Positions 12,292 through 23,221 of a stretch of DNA of 64,000 nucleotides are shown piece after piece; position 1 is the stretch's first letter; every line of letters starts with the position of its first letter. The stretch lies in the NCBI GenBank assembly GCA_036172665.1, contig CM069872.1:22485001-22549000 (forward strand), written 5' to 3'. A program made the position numbers and the translations under genes. Under the pieces are notes generated by a model. The model made no database searches and was not told the DNA's origin. It saw only the letters and a list, made by a program, of their open reading frames with translations. The DNA is from Prosopocoilus inquinatus (Eukaryota; Arthropoda; Insecta; Coleoptera; Lucanidae).

Positions 12292-12695
12292 GGTACGGTC
12301 TGGAATGTTTTGTAGCCCAGACGATTGCGAGCAATTCGCGCTCTGTCGTTGAACAATTGCATTCAGCATTATTCAACGTCCTAGAAGCGTAGGATCTTCA
12401 CCGATCTTACCTTGGGACAACACCGCTCCGATTTCGAAATTGGAAGCGTCGGTGGTGAGGGTAAATTCCCGCGAAAAATCGGGATATTGAAGGATGGACT
12501 GAGAAGTGAGTTTCCGGCGAAGATCGTCGAAAGCCATCTGTTGATGATTTGTCCATTCAAACTGGACGTTATTTTTTTAAAAGCTTTGTGAGTGATTTAG
12601 TTATGCCAGAGAAGTTTTCGATAAATTTCCTATAATAGCCAACTAAACCGAGAAAAGATTTGATGTCTTTCGGCGCTTGAGGGACTGGGAAATCT
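12292..12695 (-). pseudogene. Gypsy RT-RNase H middle segment
   Basis: Read on the minus strand from the piggyBac junction, it encodes the RT connection motif KSFLGLVGYYRKFI, then the RNase H start with a LTTDAS-type catalytic Asp and the AIVWATKHF segment. It is bounded right by TTAA (12696-12699) and left by GGTAC. A frame disturbance lies near 12570-12580 in an A-run. It continues the reading of 15125 onwards and leads into 8984. Confidence 0.75.
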
Positions 12696-12699
12696 TTAA

Positions 12700-15120
12700 C
12701 ATTCCGCAACTCGCGCTAACGCTTAGGCACACAATACTCGCGGCGGATTCTCACTCCGCATCAACAATTTTTTCGAAAAAAAAACGTAATTAATTTTCTT
12801 TTTCAACAGTATTGTTAAAAAATCACAAATAAACTGATTTATTAAAAAAGTAAATAAAAGTAATAAATAAAAAAAGTAATTCAGACTCTGATAAACTACA
12901 TAATATGATAAAGTGTAACGGTGCAGTATACTATTAAATGTAGGAGTATAAATAATATTGCACTTACTGAAAATAAGAAAATAATATTCAAAATATTTTA
13001 GTTCTATTTAAAAATTGTCTCTGTAGCACTCATTACATAAACATGTAAGATGTTCGAGACACATAAACTTATCGCAATTTTTGCACGAGAATCTAGTAGA
13101 GCGATGTTTTATTCTGGTGCAATAAAAACAGCGACGAACAGTTGGTACGTCAAGTACTTCCCTAAGTCTTGATCTTATAGTTTGTCAACATTGCACGAGC
13201 TTGAAGTCGCGTCATTTTTACTTCAGGATTGTTTAGATGATATATTACTTTAGAATTAATGCCAGCAATATTTAGTAGTGAGTAAAAAAATGACCATTGG
13301 CCATCTTGGAGTATTTCTGGCGCAATCAAATGAAGCACACATCTTGTCCTTGTCGTGACCTAGAATTCCATCGTGAGGAATGTTGGTGGCCTCGGAAATC
13401 ACCTGAAATTTTCACGATTGTTGAGATGATATATTACTTTAGAATGAATGCCAGCAATATTTAGTAGCGAGTAAAAAATGACCATTGGCCATCTTCGCGT
13501 AATCAAATGAAGCACACATCTTGTCCACTGTATCAACTCCTCTCTTTGTCTGATTATAATTGAGTATGATTTCTGGTTTCCCTGCTTCGGCATCAATGTT
13601 ATCGTCATGGTGGAGACTTGATACCAGGAGGACATTTTTGTTTTTCTTTGGCAGATACGAGACAAGTGTGATTTTCTTACTGAAGCCAAACATACTGGAT
13701 CCAATTGGCCTTTTTACGGGTTTGGAAAATTCAAGTGGAAGTTCTCTTCTGTTTATCCGTATTGCCCCTAAGAAAGTTAGTTTATAATCGGTGTATAATG
13801 TTTCAATTAATTCTATGCTGGTATATCAGTTATCGCAAGTTAAATTACGATTCGTACCTTTAATGGGTTCAACTAATCTCGGTACAAGGGCTAGCGGAGA
13901 ATTGTCAACTTTGTAAGGACCTTCTGGCTGGCTACCGACATATACTTCTAAATTAGAAGTAAAGAATGTTTTGGCATCACATAGCGCAAAAATTTTAATG
14001 CCATACTTATTAGGCTTTCTCGGTATGTTCTGTCGGAAAGCGCATTTGCCTCTGAAAGCTTCTAACTTTTCATCTATAGTCAGGTATTCAAAGGGTGTAT
14101 AAGCAGATTTACAATTTTCAACAAATGATTCGAAATAGTCCCTAATTGGCGATAATTTGTCTTGTTTCTTTCGGTCAGCGCCTGTATTCATATCATAAAA
14201 TCTAATATGTTGTAGCAAAAATTGAAATCTGCAGCGACACATGCATAAACGAAATTGTTCTATACCAGTTCCTTTATTGCTCCACATTTCCTCAACATTT
14301 AGGCGACTGCATTTCAGAAACCCAGCTAAATATGAATTCCCAATCAAGACAAGTATTTCTACGACATCTGTTTCTTTTGCGTCTCTTTCTCGGGTATAAT
14401 TTTCTTGTGACTTTATGTGTTGATTTGTAAACTGTACAATCATTTCTATCATATCCATGTTGATAAAATGTGCCCATATCTCCAATGGAGTTTTCAAATT
14501 TTTAGTATTCACCTTAACACCAGGCAAATGAGTTATTATGTTTTCTGCTCTAGTTCTAACAGTTTTTGGTGGAACATGTTTCATCAATTTAGTAAGTTTA
14601 TTTTTTCCCAAAAAATAAGCAGCTGGTGACGATATTCGCTCCTTTTCATCATCAAACAATTCTTGCTCCGTATCAGAATTGGAAAGTTGAGTTTCTACTT
14701 CGTCATATTCACCTTCTTCTACTTCATCATCAAATTCCACAGCCCCTTCATCGTCTTCTTCTAAACATTCCGTTAGTTTTTGTAAACGTTCTTGCTCTTT
14801 TTCATATGAATAAGCCATTCTAAAATAGTTTGCTATATGTAAATAATAACAACATATCAAACACTGTGGTTTTTACCTGAAAAAATAGCCAGAAACACTG
14901 CTCTAAAAACTTCACAAAAATACCCGCACCGGACTCTCACTCCGCAATTGCTCGCAAAACAATTTCTGCTAGAGCAATCTAACTGCAACTTGACACTTGC
15001 GATACTGACAAGTATTTAGGAAGGTATCGGGAATCACAAGAACTAAGAGGGTAGCGCATATTTGGAATGTGCAAATAAAGGTACCTGCGGAGTGACAGTC
15101 CGCGCGCGAGTTGCGGAAAG
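12700..15120 (-). mobile_element. piggyBac element 1, inserted in gypsy RT
   Basis: The 2,421-bp element lies between TTAA at 12696-12699 and TTAA at 15121-15124. The ends are inverted repeats: left CATTCCGCAACTCGCGC, right (minus strand) CTTTCCGCAACTCGCGC. A further inverted GCGGACTGTCACTCCGC-like motif lies subterminally near both ends. It carries one broken transposase gene on the minus strand. It interrupts gypsy pol cleanly, so it is younger than the gypsy copy. Confidence 0.9.
13015..14818 (-). pseudogene. piggyBac transposase 1, broken and rearranged
   Basis: The start is ATG 14818 (MAYSYEKEQE). An acidic N-terminal region precedes the DDD core: YLTIDEKL and LTCDN, then GVDTVDKMC, all visible. 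A stop follows directly after CDN, where piggyBac has a conserved Trp. Near 13225-13530 the coding sequence is duplicated: 13418-13530 and 13225-13347 are diverged copies, and between them sits 60 bp of gypsy sequence (13352-13411) identical to 16330-16389. The C-terminal Cys-rich domain (RCFYC, SCKNCDKFMCLEH) is still recognisable at 13015-13160. No functional protein can be made. Confidence 0.85.
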
Positions 15121-15124
15121 TTAA

Positions 15125-16042
15125 TGATGGACACCTTCTCGGGATTAGGTTTTATACCTTTGTCCGAGATTATGTGGCCTAGATAAGCGACTTCCGTTCC
15201 CATAAACTCGTACTTGTCATCTGGAGTTTTAAATTATTACGACGCAGTCGGTCGAAAACGGCGATTAATTTCCTCTCATGATCCTGCACCGAATTAGCGT
15301 AGATTACGATGTCATCCAGGTAGACGAAACACTGGAAACCCTGTAATCCCGTGAGGACATTATTCATAAGTCTTCGGAAGGTAGCAGGGGCGTTTTTTAA
15401 GCCGAAGGGCATACGTGTGTACTCGTAATGCCCGGAGGGTGTTGTGAATGCCGTCTTGGCACAATCTTCAGGCTTCATAAGTATTTGATGAAACGCGGAC
15501 GCAAGGTCGAGAGTCGTGAAATAGGACAAATGACTTAATTGGTCCAGGATATCGGAAATATTCGGCAGCGGATAAGCATCGCCTACCGTGACATTGTTTA
15601 ACTTCCGATAATCGACGACTACACGCCATTTAGTCTTACCTGAAGTGTCTACTCTCTTTGGAACGACCCATAGAGGTGACGACCAAGGAGATACTGAGGG
15701 TCGAATAATGCCTTACTTGAGCATTTTGTGAATTTGGTCATTGACCTCAGCTTTGTGAACTTCCGGATACCTGTAGGTTTTGGCGGCAATCGGAGCGCTT
15801 GTTGCCACGGGAAGTTCGTGCATCAGAGCGTTGGTAACAATTAAATTATCACCTTCAAGGTGGAAAATATCCTGAAAATCTACACAGATTTGCAAAAGAG
15901 ATTTTTCCTCTTCTGGATTTAGTTGATCCGTACGAGGAGAGGACCGTAAGAGTTTCGTACGTTCGGACTGCGTCATATAATTTAAGAATACGACGGCTTC
16001 TCGCTGAAGGGGCTCTAATTTGACACAAGGCCAGACGAGCAT
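15125..16042 (-). pseudogene. Gypsy reverse transcriptase N-terminal part
   Basis: The RT signature is seen: TLDLASAFHQILM, RMPFGLKNAPATF and the catalytic FVYLDDIVIY box at about 15310-15340. Upstream, at 16042-15713, is the pre-RT linker ending where RT begins. A stop at about 15713 and a frame change near 15200 break it. The left boundary is TTAA of the piggyBac insertion. Confidence 0.8.
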
Positions 16043-16164
16043 TTGTTTGGAATCTGTGGCGTTTAATATGGTTACATAAGCCTTTGAATTTGGACGGACT
16101 TTCGTAATAGCCTTGCTAAGATAAATGGAATCGGCTATCCGAATGTCGGGGATGACACCTTCCT

Positions 16165-16740
16165 TTATTTCAGGATTGAGGATGAGATCTCAATGAGAGT
16201 CTTGCTGCGGAGTGCGATGACCTGTTTTAGATCCGTAGGAGGATTTATGTAAAAGAGAGCCATTGATGCAACTGGATTTTTGAGGGATCTGTCCTCGAAA
16301 TTGATTACAGATTGCGAAGATTTGAGGTAGTCGTGACCTAGAATTCCATCGTGAGGAATGTTGGTGGCCTCGGAAATCACCTGAAATTTGTGGGATTTTA
16401 GGATAGAAACGCTAGCACCTGTGTCGACTAAAAGTTTAAGAAAACCAAATTTAGCGACACTAGTTTCGATCTGCACATATGACATTGGACTGCCGGAGTG
16501 CAGGGCGATTTCCTTGAACGAGTTTTTGACGAGTTTAGCAAGACGTCACTTGAAACGATTGTTCCTGTACTTCGATTTCGTTGGCGACTACCGAAATCTG
16601 ATTCACGTTTTTTGAGTGCATACCCTTTTGAGAATAATATTGGCGCTTGCGACTTGCCCTTTATTCTTGCAATATTTACAAAATTTGTTATTTTGACGAG
16701 ATGAATTATCATTTTCGGGAGACGCGTTAAAATTACTCGA
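16165..16740 (-). pseudogene. Gypsy gag zinc knuckle and protease
   Basis: The protease motif LLVDTGASVSIL lies at about 16430-16395, with HDGILGHDYL further on, as in gypsy aspartic proteases. Just upstream (16740-16600) is a damaged CCHC knuckle (CKYCKNKG). The segment ends abruptly at about 16740, where the dispersed repeat starts, so most of gag is gone. The 60 bp at 16330-16389 were copied into the neighbouring piggyBac. Confidence 0.75.
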
Positions 16741-16749
16741 ATTATAGGT

Positions 16750-17105
16750 CATCATAAGATGTCGCTGTTTTATCTGTTCATCACTCTTACATCGCAATTG
16801 CGAATAAATTGGACAAGTCGTTTTTGGTCTGCAGTGGGAATGTCGAGCTACGTCTCTGCTGACGAAGCCCCAAGCAGGGCTGAAACAGCTGTACAGAGGC
16901 TGCTCCAGGTTTTCACTGCAATAAAAAACGATTTGCAACAAAAAAATTTAAAACTTTAATTATGTTTTGACAGCAAGCATGGCCGCCTTGCATGGGGAAC
17001 TTATTAGGAGCAAATCCGCTTCAGTTTGTATATTCTATTGCAATGTCAGGTCAAAAAGCGATCGTAAGATGTCGCTGTTTTATCTGTTTATATGTTTTAC
17101 GTACA
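16750..17105. repeat. Dispersed 312-bp-family repeat (copy a)
   Basis: Related to the tandem units at 36042-37447. It contains the core ACAGCTGTACAGAGGCTGCT, the CATGGCCGCCTTGCATGGGG segment, and ends with GTAAGATGTCGCTGTTTTAT, which also occurs at its start. Other copies are at 44396, 47441, 50790 and 51385. Confidence 0.75.
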
Positions 17106-17169
17106 TAATTATATATTTATATCCGAATCCTAATAACGCAAACGCCTAAAATTTTTGTATGGATTAACT

Positions 17170-17262
17170 ATTTTTAACATACATGAAAAAAAGGGTCGGG
17201 GGGTCGCGAAATATTTTTTGATACTAGGGGGGTCGTCGAGGTTGAAAAACACTGATCTAGAG
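17170..17262 (-). mobile_element. hAT-type terminal end
   Basis: On the minus strand from 17262 the sequence starts CAGTGTTTTTCAACCTCGAC, the classic hAT (Charlie-type) terminus. It is followed outward by ATCTAGAG, which fits the hAT target consensus nTCTAGAn. The opposite end was not found; it may have been lost in the rearrangement that removed the gypsy gag. Confidence 0.55.
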
Positions 17263-17270
17263 TCACGTTA

Positions 17271-18381
17271 GTGTGTACCTTTGATCGGCTAACTAAGCAC
17301 AACATCGATCACCTAGCCTTGGGGCCCTGCTGTCAGAAAGGTCGAGTCTCACCCTCTCTGTGAAGTGCTGTTGTGAAGTTCTCTAACAGCAAGTATATTT
17401 GCTGATTATAGATAGGATTTTATTTCTCCTCCATTTGCAAATTGCACAGGTAGACAGATTCTGTTGCGAAGTCATTCAGTTTTGAGTGTGGGAAGTCTTA
17501 CGCGATGAAATAGGGAATCGAACAACACAAACGCCGTTATTAAAACAAAGCATGACGATGAACACCGGGTATTGACGCAATGTGATTTCTGCCTAGTGCT
17601 CTGAATGTTAACATGAAGAAATTCAAGCAAGCGCAAGTAAAATGTGGGAGTAATTACGACTATCTTAATAGTTGTGACAAGCCTCACCGTGGATCACGGT
17701 TACTCTAAGGGAGGTGGTCAGGTGTCGCAGAAAGAGGGATTTGCGAACCTGAAAAAGGTCATTTGCAGAGAGTAGAGACAGATCTAAAAAATTATACCTT
17801 TTCTAAGTTTTACTAGAAGGGTTTACTTTCGCCCTAACTTAGACTACAGATATGGTTCTGGGGAGGGAATCGTTAAGACGGCTGATGCTCACAGAGGTAC
17901 ATCACTTTGAACCGGTCGTCCATCTGACCAACTGGCACGGGAGCGGCCTGTAAAACAGAAGACAGGGAGGACCTCCACCGAGACGTCAAATATCCTGCAG
18001 GATGCATTCATGAAGCGTTGGCAATCGCACAGCATGGCTTTTTTCCCGTCTGGCCTGTTTTTGTATTTTATTTCATTGGAATTCTCCGAATAATTTTGTT
18101 TACCGTTGTTAAAGTCCGTACACACTTTATTTATTTTTGTACCGCCCTGTTTCTTTTACATAAATCTTGAGGCTCCCTTAGAGCGTATTTTTTTCCATTT
18201 GTGTTAACGTCACTCTATTTAGTTGGTTTTATTTACCGATTTTTACGTTGTCGCACCTCACGCGTCACGCGTTGTTTGCAGTTTGCCTTGCGTTATATGA
18301 TTGTGTGCAGCCGCAAGAGTATTCTTGTAGAAGTAAAGGTAACCCTTTTTTGGGTCTTGTAAAATTATTCTTTTCTTACCA
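17271..18381. other. No recognised gene
   Basis: About 1.1 kb without a convincing ORF or repeat. Short minus-strand ORFs at 17472-17687 and 17889-18125 have no recognisable domain. It separates the hAT end from the LINE fragment. Confidence 0.3.
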
Positions 18382-19420
18382 TTAGGTAAGGTGGGGTGTC
18401 CACCACGGAACTAGACCTCTTTTCCTCTTTATTGTGGGGATAGTTTCCTTGCATATCTTAATTAGTTGATGATGTACTATATCTACAATGGTGGATGCGT
18501 CCATATCGCCAGTATTCAATAAGGCAGGGTCAATCTTAATAAGGAAGTCGAAATTAGTTTTCCAGAGGTCGGAGTTAAGGGAAAATCTAGTGGTTAAGCC
18601 CTCCTCATCAAAACGGGTCACCTGGCCTTGCAGTGTAATGAGAATGCAGCGGTGGTCACTCGAGCACCACTCGTCTTTGACGGACCAGTCTAAGATTTCC
18701 GGCAGGGCATTCTGAGTGGCCAGGGTGACGTCAATGCATGACTCGCCATTGACTGTAGGGAACGTGTATGGTTGCCCCTCCTTGTTCAGAATAAACAGGT
18801 TGTTTTGGAGGATAAATTCCTCCAGCACTGTGCCACGGTCATTAGTCAGATGGTCAAACCAAACAGTGGAGCGGGCGTTGGCATCCGTGCATATAAGTAT
18901 CTTTTCTCCTCTGAGTTCGGTCAGAATCCTTTCGAGGGGACGGAGATGGGTTTCTATGTCGTCTCGGAATTGGCAGTAGACATTTATAAGAACTAAGTTA
19001 TTTGGAATTATCCGTAAAACCTTTATGTGGGTGTCGAGATATTGCACCAACGAGACGGCGTTTAGTGAGGGATTGGCTATGACCGTAAGGACTGACGGAT
19101 CATAAGCATGCAGCAGCCGCGGGAGCGTTCCGTAACCCGGGCACTTGTGCTGGAAGACATGGGGTTCCTGGATTAAGGCAATGTCTATCTGGTGGCTCTC
19201 TAATGTCATTCTTAACTCAGCTGCGACTGCTTTAGAACCCGGCGCTTTATCTGCAGCATAGTAAGGGTGTTCGTGTTTGCGTGTGGAGCCATTATGTAAA
19301 GTCGATTCGAGCCTTCACAGCCTCCGTGGCTCGTTTGTATTCTGGGCAGTTTCCCGAGGTAACCCAATGGTCAGATGCCCCTCATCTCAACTTGCAATTG
19401 GCGCATACCGCAATTACGGG
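18382..19420 (-). pseudogene. R1-type LINE: gag end and endonuclease
   Basis: At 19209-18382 lies an APE-type endonuclease: IALIQEPHV, NVYCQFRDD, ICTDANARSTVW, and the SSDHRCI catalytic box near the end. The ORF stops at WWTPHLT, just before RT, and no RT follows, so the copy is truncated. Upstream at about 19420-19300 the minus strand encodes a CCHC knuckle (CANCKL..DHWVTSGNC), the end of ORF1. These motifs together match the R1 clade, whose members use this endonuclease for target-primed insertion. Confidence 0.75.
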
Positions 19421-19429
19421 TAGTACAGT

Positions 19430-20146
19430 AGAAGAATACAAGTAGTACAAAACTCCTGCTTGAGACTTATTTTTGGTGTGTTAAGGAGACAAAGAATTAC
19501 ACATAAGCTATTAGAAGCAAATTGGCTTAACATGAAAGATAGAAGAATTTTACATTCGGGTTGTTTGTTTCACAAAATTATTCAGACTGGCTATCCTAGG
19601 TATCTGTATAACAAAATATCGTTCAGAACTGACGTTCATCATTTAAATATTAGAAATAAAGGGCTCGTAACTCCACCACTACATAAAACAGCTATATTTG
19701 AAAGATCTTTCAGTTATAACGCTGTGTCTCTTTATAACTTGTTACCGCAAAAAAAATAAAAGATCTGTCAGTTAATAAATTTGCCTCACATCTATTTAAA
19801 ATTCTTTTTAATCGGCTGCAGACGTCTCTCAGACATCTTTACGCCAACATTTAAAGTTACATTTAAAGTTCTACATCTTCACATTAATAATTTTTCTCAC
19901 TTATTATTATAATTTTTATATATATTGTATTTGTCCATAGTGAACAGTTTACTTGTTTGTTACTAAGAAACGCGCCACATAGTTTTCTATATTTTAAGTA
20001 GGTTTAGTGTAAGAGCAGGGGATTACTTGTTACTAGTAATCCATCCGCCTGTTTTTTCAAGAATAACTGGTGTACAAAATATATATGTTTCTGTAAATGT
20101 GGTTGAAAATAAAGACCTTGTTATTATTATTATTTATTATTAAAAG
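19430..20146 (+). pseudogene. LINE 3' end (CR1/Jockey-like ORF2 tail and 3' UTR)
   Basis: The plus ORF 19460-19759 encodes the C-terminal end of a LINE ORF2 (ANWLNMKDRRILHSGCL, then a RYLYNKI/LVTPP pattern). A stop at about 19757 lies near AQ-rich coding that continues in the same style to about 19850. An AT-rich 3' UTR follows and ends in a TTATTATTATT tail at about 20118-20146. The copy is strongly 5'-truncated, as usual for LINEs. The clade assignment is tentative. Confidence 0.6.
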
Positions 20147-21015
20147 TCGGCCGAACACCCCATCAGGGTGTCTGTATGAATTTTGTGATCTGTACTTTGA
20201 GTTTGTCGGCTCAAATAAATTGCTTTTTGGCCGTAACGCGCTTGATTCATATATTGGGCTTCTATATCTGGGTTGTTTTACTTGGAAATGGAGCTCCTAT
20301 CATCATCTTCAGGGGTACGACATCAAGGCAGCAGGTCCAAGGGAGTTACCCTTGTCGGGATCACCTAAGAATACCCTTTCTCGGCTGTGTTCTTGACGCC
20401 TTTAGGTTGCGTAACCACCACTGGGTGGCGCCCTATTCCATAATATCTTTAGAGATATCCCTCGCCGTCTCCACTAGTGGGAACCGTTACGCAACTCCAA
20501 TTTTCCATCTTGTTTTAGACAGGACGACCGACCTGACTTCTGGGCCAAAGTAAGTTGCGGAATTGGCGCAGGCTCTCTCATCTCTTCTGAGTGGGTCAAA
20601 CGCGCTGAACTCTTGTTTCGGGTTCCTGGACGAGAGAAAGGTGACAACCCTATAACAAAACTGTTTGAGTGTACGGTTGAAACTGTAAAAATGTTTGCCC
20701 CACATTTACAGATTGAAGTCAAGCCAAAAATGTTTGCAATAGATAATGACGCAGAAATTAGAAATATAAATTTCAGAACAACTACGTAACGTACGCAAGT
20801 AGATATTTTTGCCCAACACCAGCAACGATATCAACAACATCTTAGCACTTTGCCACAATCACAATTTCAACATTTGCAATATCTATAACCAGAGCACCCG
20901 TCGGCCACATGATACGTATTCTATTCTCAACAACAAGCACATCAACAGTCTTCAGCCTGGATTCCTCTTAATTATTTCACCGGCAATGCAGACGAGAGTT
21001 AATTATACTCAATAG
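20147..21015 (-). other. Possible minus-strand LINE 3' region, unassigned
   Basis: Read on the minus strand this stretch ends at the AATAATAAATAATAATAATA tract at 20109-20146, like a LINE with a TAA-repeat tail meeting the plus-strand LINE tail to tail. Overlapping ORFs on both strands (20097-20722) have no recognised domain. Nothing is seen at 20760-21015. Confidence 0.3.
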
Positions 21016-22021
21016 CATACAATGATAAAACTACTTAGAATATTTATTTTATTTTATGGTACACACTTCTCTGTAGTACTATACATATACTACTCCATAT
21101 TTGTTCATTGTTATCTACCAAAGTTTGTCTGTTTGCGATTTAATAACATTAATAAGAAACATTAAAAAAACAATTGGTATTCTTATTTACTTTAGTGTTA
21201 CACCAAGCCTTTCTTCTTTTGAAATTGCTCTGCGAAATCAAGTGTTCTGAAACGTTAATTCAGTTTCTAGTATATCAAGGAGTTCAAAGAATTTATTAAA
21301 TGTCTTTCTAAAGTATTACCATTTATACAGTTTTGTATGAGAGCCTACGTCATTTTGACGTCACGTTCTTCTACGTGTTTGTTCCCCCGATTCAAGAATA
21401 AGAGCCCTGGCGATCTTTAGTCTTACTTTTAATAATAGTTAGTCTATCCTTACATAAATATAGAACGATACAAATAATTAATGCTTTAACTATTAAGGCG
21501 GTGGTGGAGAAATGGGTTATGATATCGAGGCACATTACACTAGCCTGCGAAAAAAAAATATTTTTTTGCGAATGAGATGAGACCAGGTGTTATCAATGAT
21601 TTCAACATTATAAAGCAGAATCTGTTATTAGTTTTTTTCTATCCCGTTAGAATTCAAAATATAAATAAATTGTGTCCAGAGTTTTTGTTTATATTTTGTA
21701 TGGTACTTGCACAATTTATTATCAGACATATAAGTAGATAGGCTATGGGCGTTCTGCGCCAAAATCCCATAAGGAATAACACAGGCCTCTCGATTCCCGA
21801 ATACGTCCGGTAGACGGTGTGACGTAGTAGCGTCGTGATGACGTAGTGGCGTCGCTAGATGTGCCCGCGCTGAGCGTCGAGGTCGCTGGCAGGAGGAGGA
21901 GGAGGATCAGTAGCAGCAACAGCAGGAGGCATGCGAGGTGTGCACCACACACGCACACTCGTTTATTTGCAGCGCGCGCGCGGCTGCGGACGGACGGGCG
22001 ATGCGCGCACGCGGGGGCATT
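21016..22021. other. No recognised gene; GC-rich edge of satellite
   Basis: AT-rich to about 21740. From 21745 it turns GC-rich with short GGA and AGC triplet runs (21895-21930) and CpG-rich tracts leading into the 22-bp tandem array. ORFs crossing this part are by-products of the repeats. Confidence 0.35.
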
Positions 22022-22175
22022 CAGGGTGCTTCTTTGCGGCATGTAGGGTGCTTCTTTGCAGCATGCAGGGTGCTTCTTTGTTGCATGCAGGGTACTTCTT
22101 TGCAGCATGCAGGGTGCTTCTTTGCAGCATGCAGGGTGCTTCTTTGCAGCATGCAGGGTGCTTCTTTGTTGCATG
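22022..22175. repeat. 22-bp tandem repeat, 7 units
   Basis: Seven head-to-tail copies of CAGGGTGCTTCTTTGCAGCA plus TG (22 bp), with a few substitutions (GCGGC, GTTGC variants). Because 22 is not a multiple of 3, all frames stay open and give spurious ORFs on both strands. Confidence 0.9.
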
Positions 22176-22236
22176 CTTTCGAACTATTTTTATTTTTTTA
22201 ATAAAAAAAAAAATTCAAGAAATATTAAATTATGCA

Positions 22237-22960
22237 CGCAAGTTCGCTCGCTACTTGCAGCGACACCTATTGATAAGCGCATGATGGGGTCGAGTTTCGA
22301 ACTATTTATTTCACACACGCTTATTTCAAAACAAATATTAAATTAAATAGCGTCGACGCTCGCTACTCGCAGCGTCCTCTGCTGATAAGCGCACGTCCAA
22401 GTTCAGAACTACAGCTTATTTCAAAAACAAATATTAAATTATACGTGCGCGCCCGCTCGCTACTCGCAGCGTCCTCTGCTGATAAGCGCACGTCCAAGTT
22501 CAGAACTAATATTACAAAACTAAATAAAAATTAAATAGCGTCGACGCTCCCTACTCGCAGCGCCCTCTGCTGATAAGCGCATGGTCAAGTTTCGAACTAT
22601 TTATTTCACACACGCTTATTTCAAAACAAATATTAAATTATACGTGCGCCCGCTCGCTACTCGCACGTCCAAGTTCAAAACTACAGCTAATTTCAAATGT
22701 GAAAATATTTGTCAAAAAAATTCCCGCTCGCTACTCGCAGCGTCCTCTGCTGATAAGCGCACGTCCAAGTTCAGAACTACAGCTAATTTCAAATGTGAAA
22801 ATATTTGTCAAAAAAATTCCCGCTCGGTACTCGCAGCGTCCTCTGCTGATAAGCGCTCGTCCAAGTTTCGAACTATTTATTTCACACACGCTTATTTCAA
22901 AACAAATATTAAATTATACGTGCGCCCGCTCGCTACTCGCAGCGTCCTCTGCTGATCATA
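22237..22960. repeat. ~100-bp tandem array with two alternating spacers
   Basis: About eight units share CGCTCGCTACTCGCAGCG and CCTCTGCTGATAAGCGC. They are separated by one of two spacers: one with TTTCGAACTATTTATTTCAC and ACAAATATTAAATTA, the other with AACTACAGCTAATTTCAAAT and AAAATATTTGTCAAAAAAAT. Unit length varies. An inverted copy of the key motif, GAGTAGCGAGCGG, lies outside at 23032-23045. Satellite-like, with no coding. Confidence 0.85.
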
Positions 22961-23221
22961 ATATTCAACGAAAATAATCATCACGAGCATAAGAATGAAA
23001 AACATAATTCCGTACGCTATAGGGCTTAGTGTGAGTAGCGAGCGGAGAGATGATTAAGAAATTGTTATTTTCTGTGTAGTTCTGAACATAACATTTTAAA
23101 ATTTACTGTTAAAGAGTAAAAAATTACTTACCTTAGTTTTTTGCCTTTGCTGATATACGCTCACGTGCTCACTTTATCTAATAAAATAATTTAATAAAAA
23201 AAGAGTTAAATTTTAATTCTA

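Larger units (their letters stand above)
6988..16740 (-). mobile_element. Gypsy (Ty3-like) retrotransposon with env remnant, hosting two insertions
   Basis: Minus-strand domains appear in the expected order when read leftward: CCHC gag end (about 16740-16603), protease (16485-16165), reverse transcriptase (16042-15125 and 12695-12292), RNase H (8984-8706), integrase (8648-7816) and an env-like tail (7775-6988). A polypurine tract, GGGGGAGG, is followed by TG at about 7018, the expected LTR start. The body is interrupted by a piggyBac at 12700-15120 and a BEL/Pao element at 8989-12291. Removing each at its target duplication brings the flanking gypsy coding sequence back into register. The 5' end (gag start and 5' LTR) is lost at about 16740, where a dispersed repeat begins. 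Confidence 0.8.

Noticed and set aside
18488..18996. Plus-strand ORFs opposite the LINE endonuclease
   Set aside because: Antisense shadows of 18382-19209, which has clear endonuclease motifs.
21743..22346. Overlapping long ORFs on both strands at the 22-bp array
   Set aside because: They are open only because the repeat unit lacks stops; the peptides are repeats with no domain.
22581..22977. Open frames across the ~100-bp array
   Set aside because: Satellite by-products with repeated peptides and no start context.
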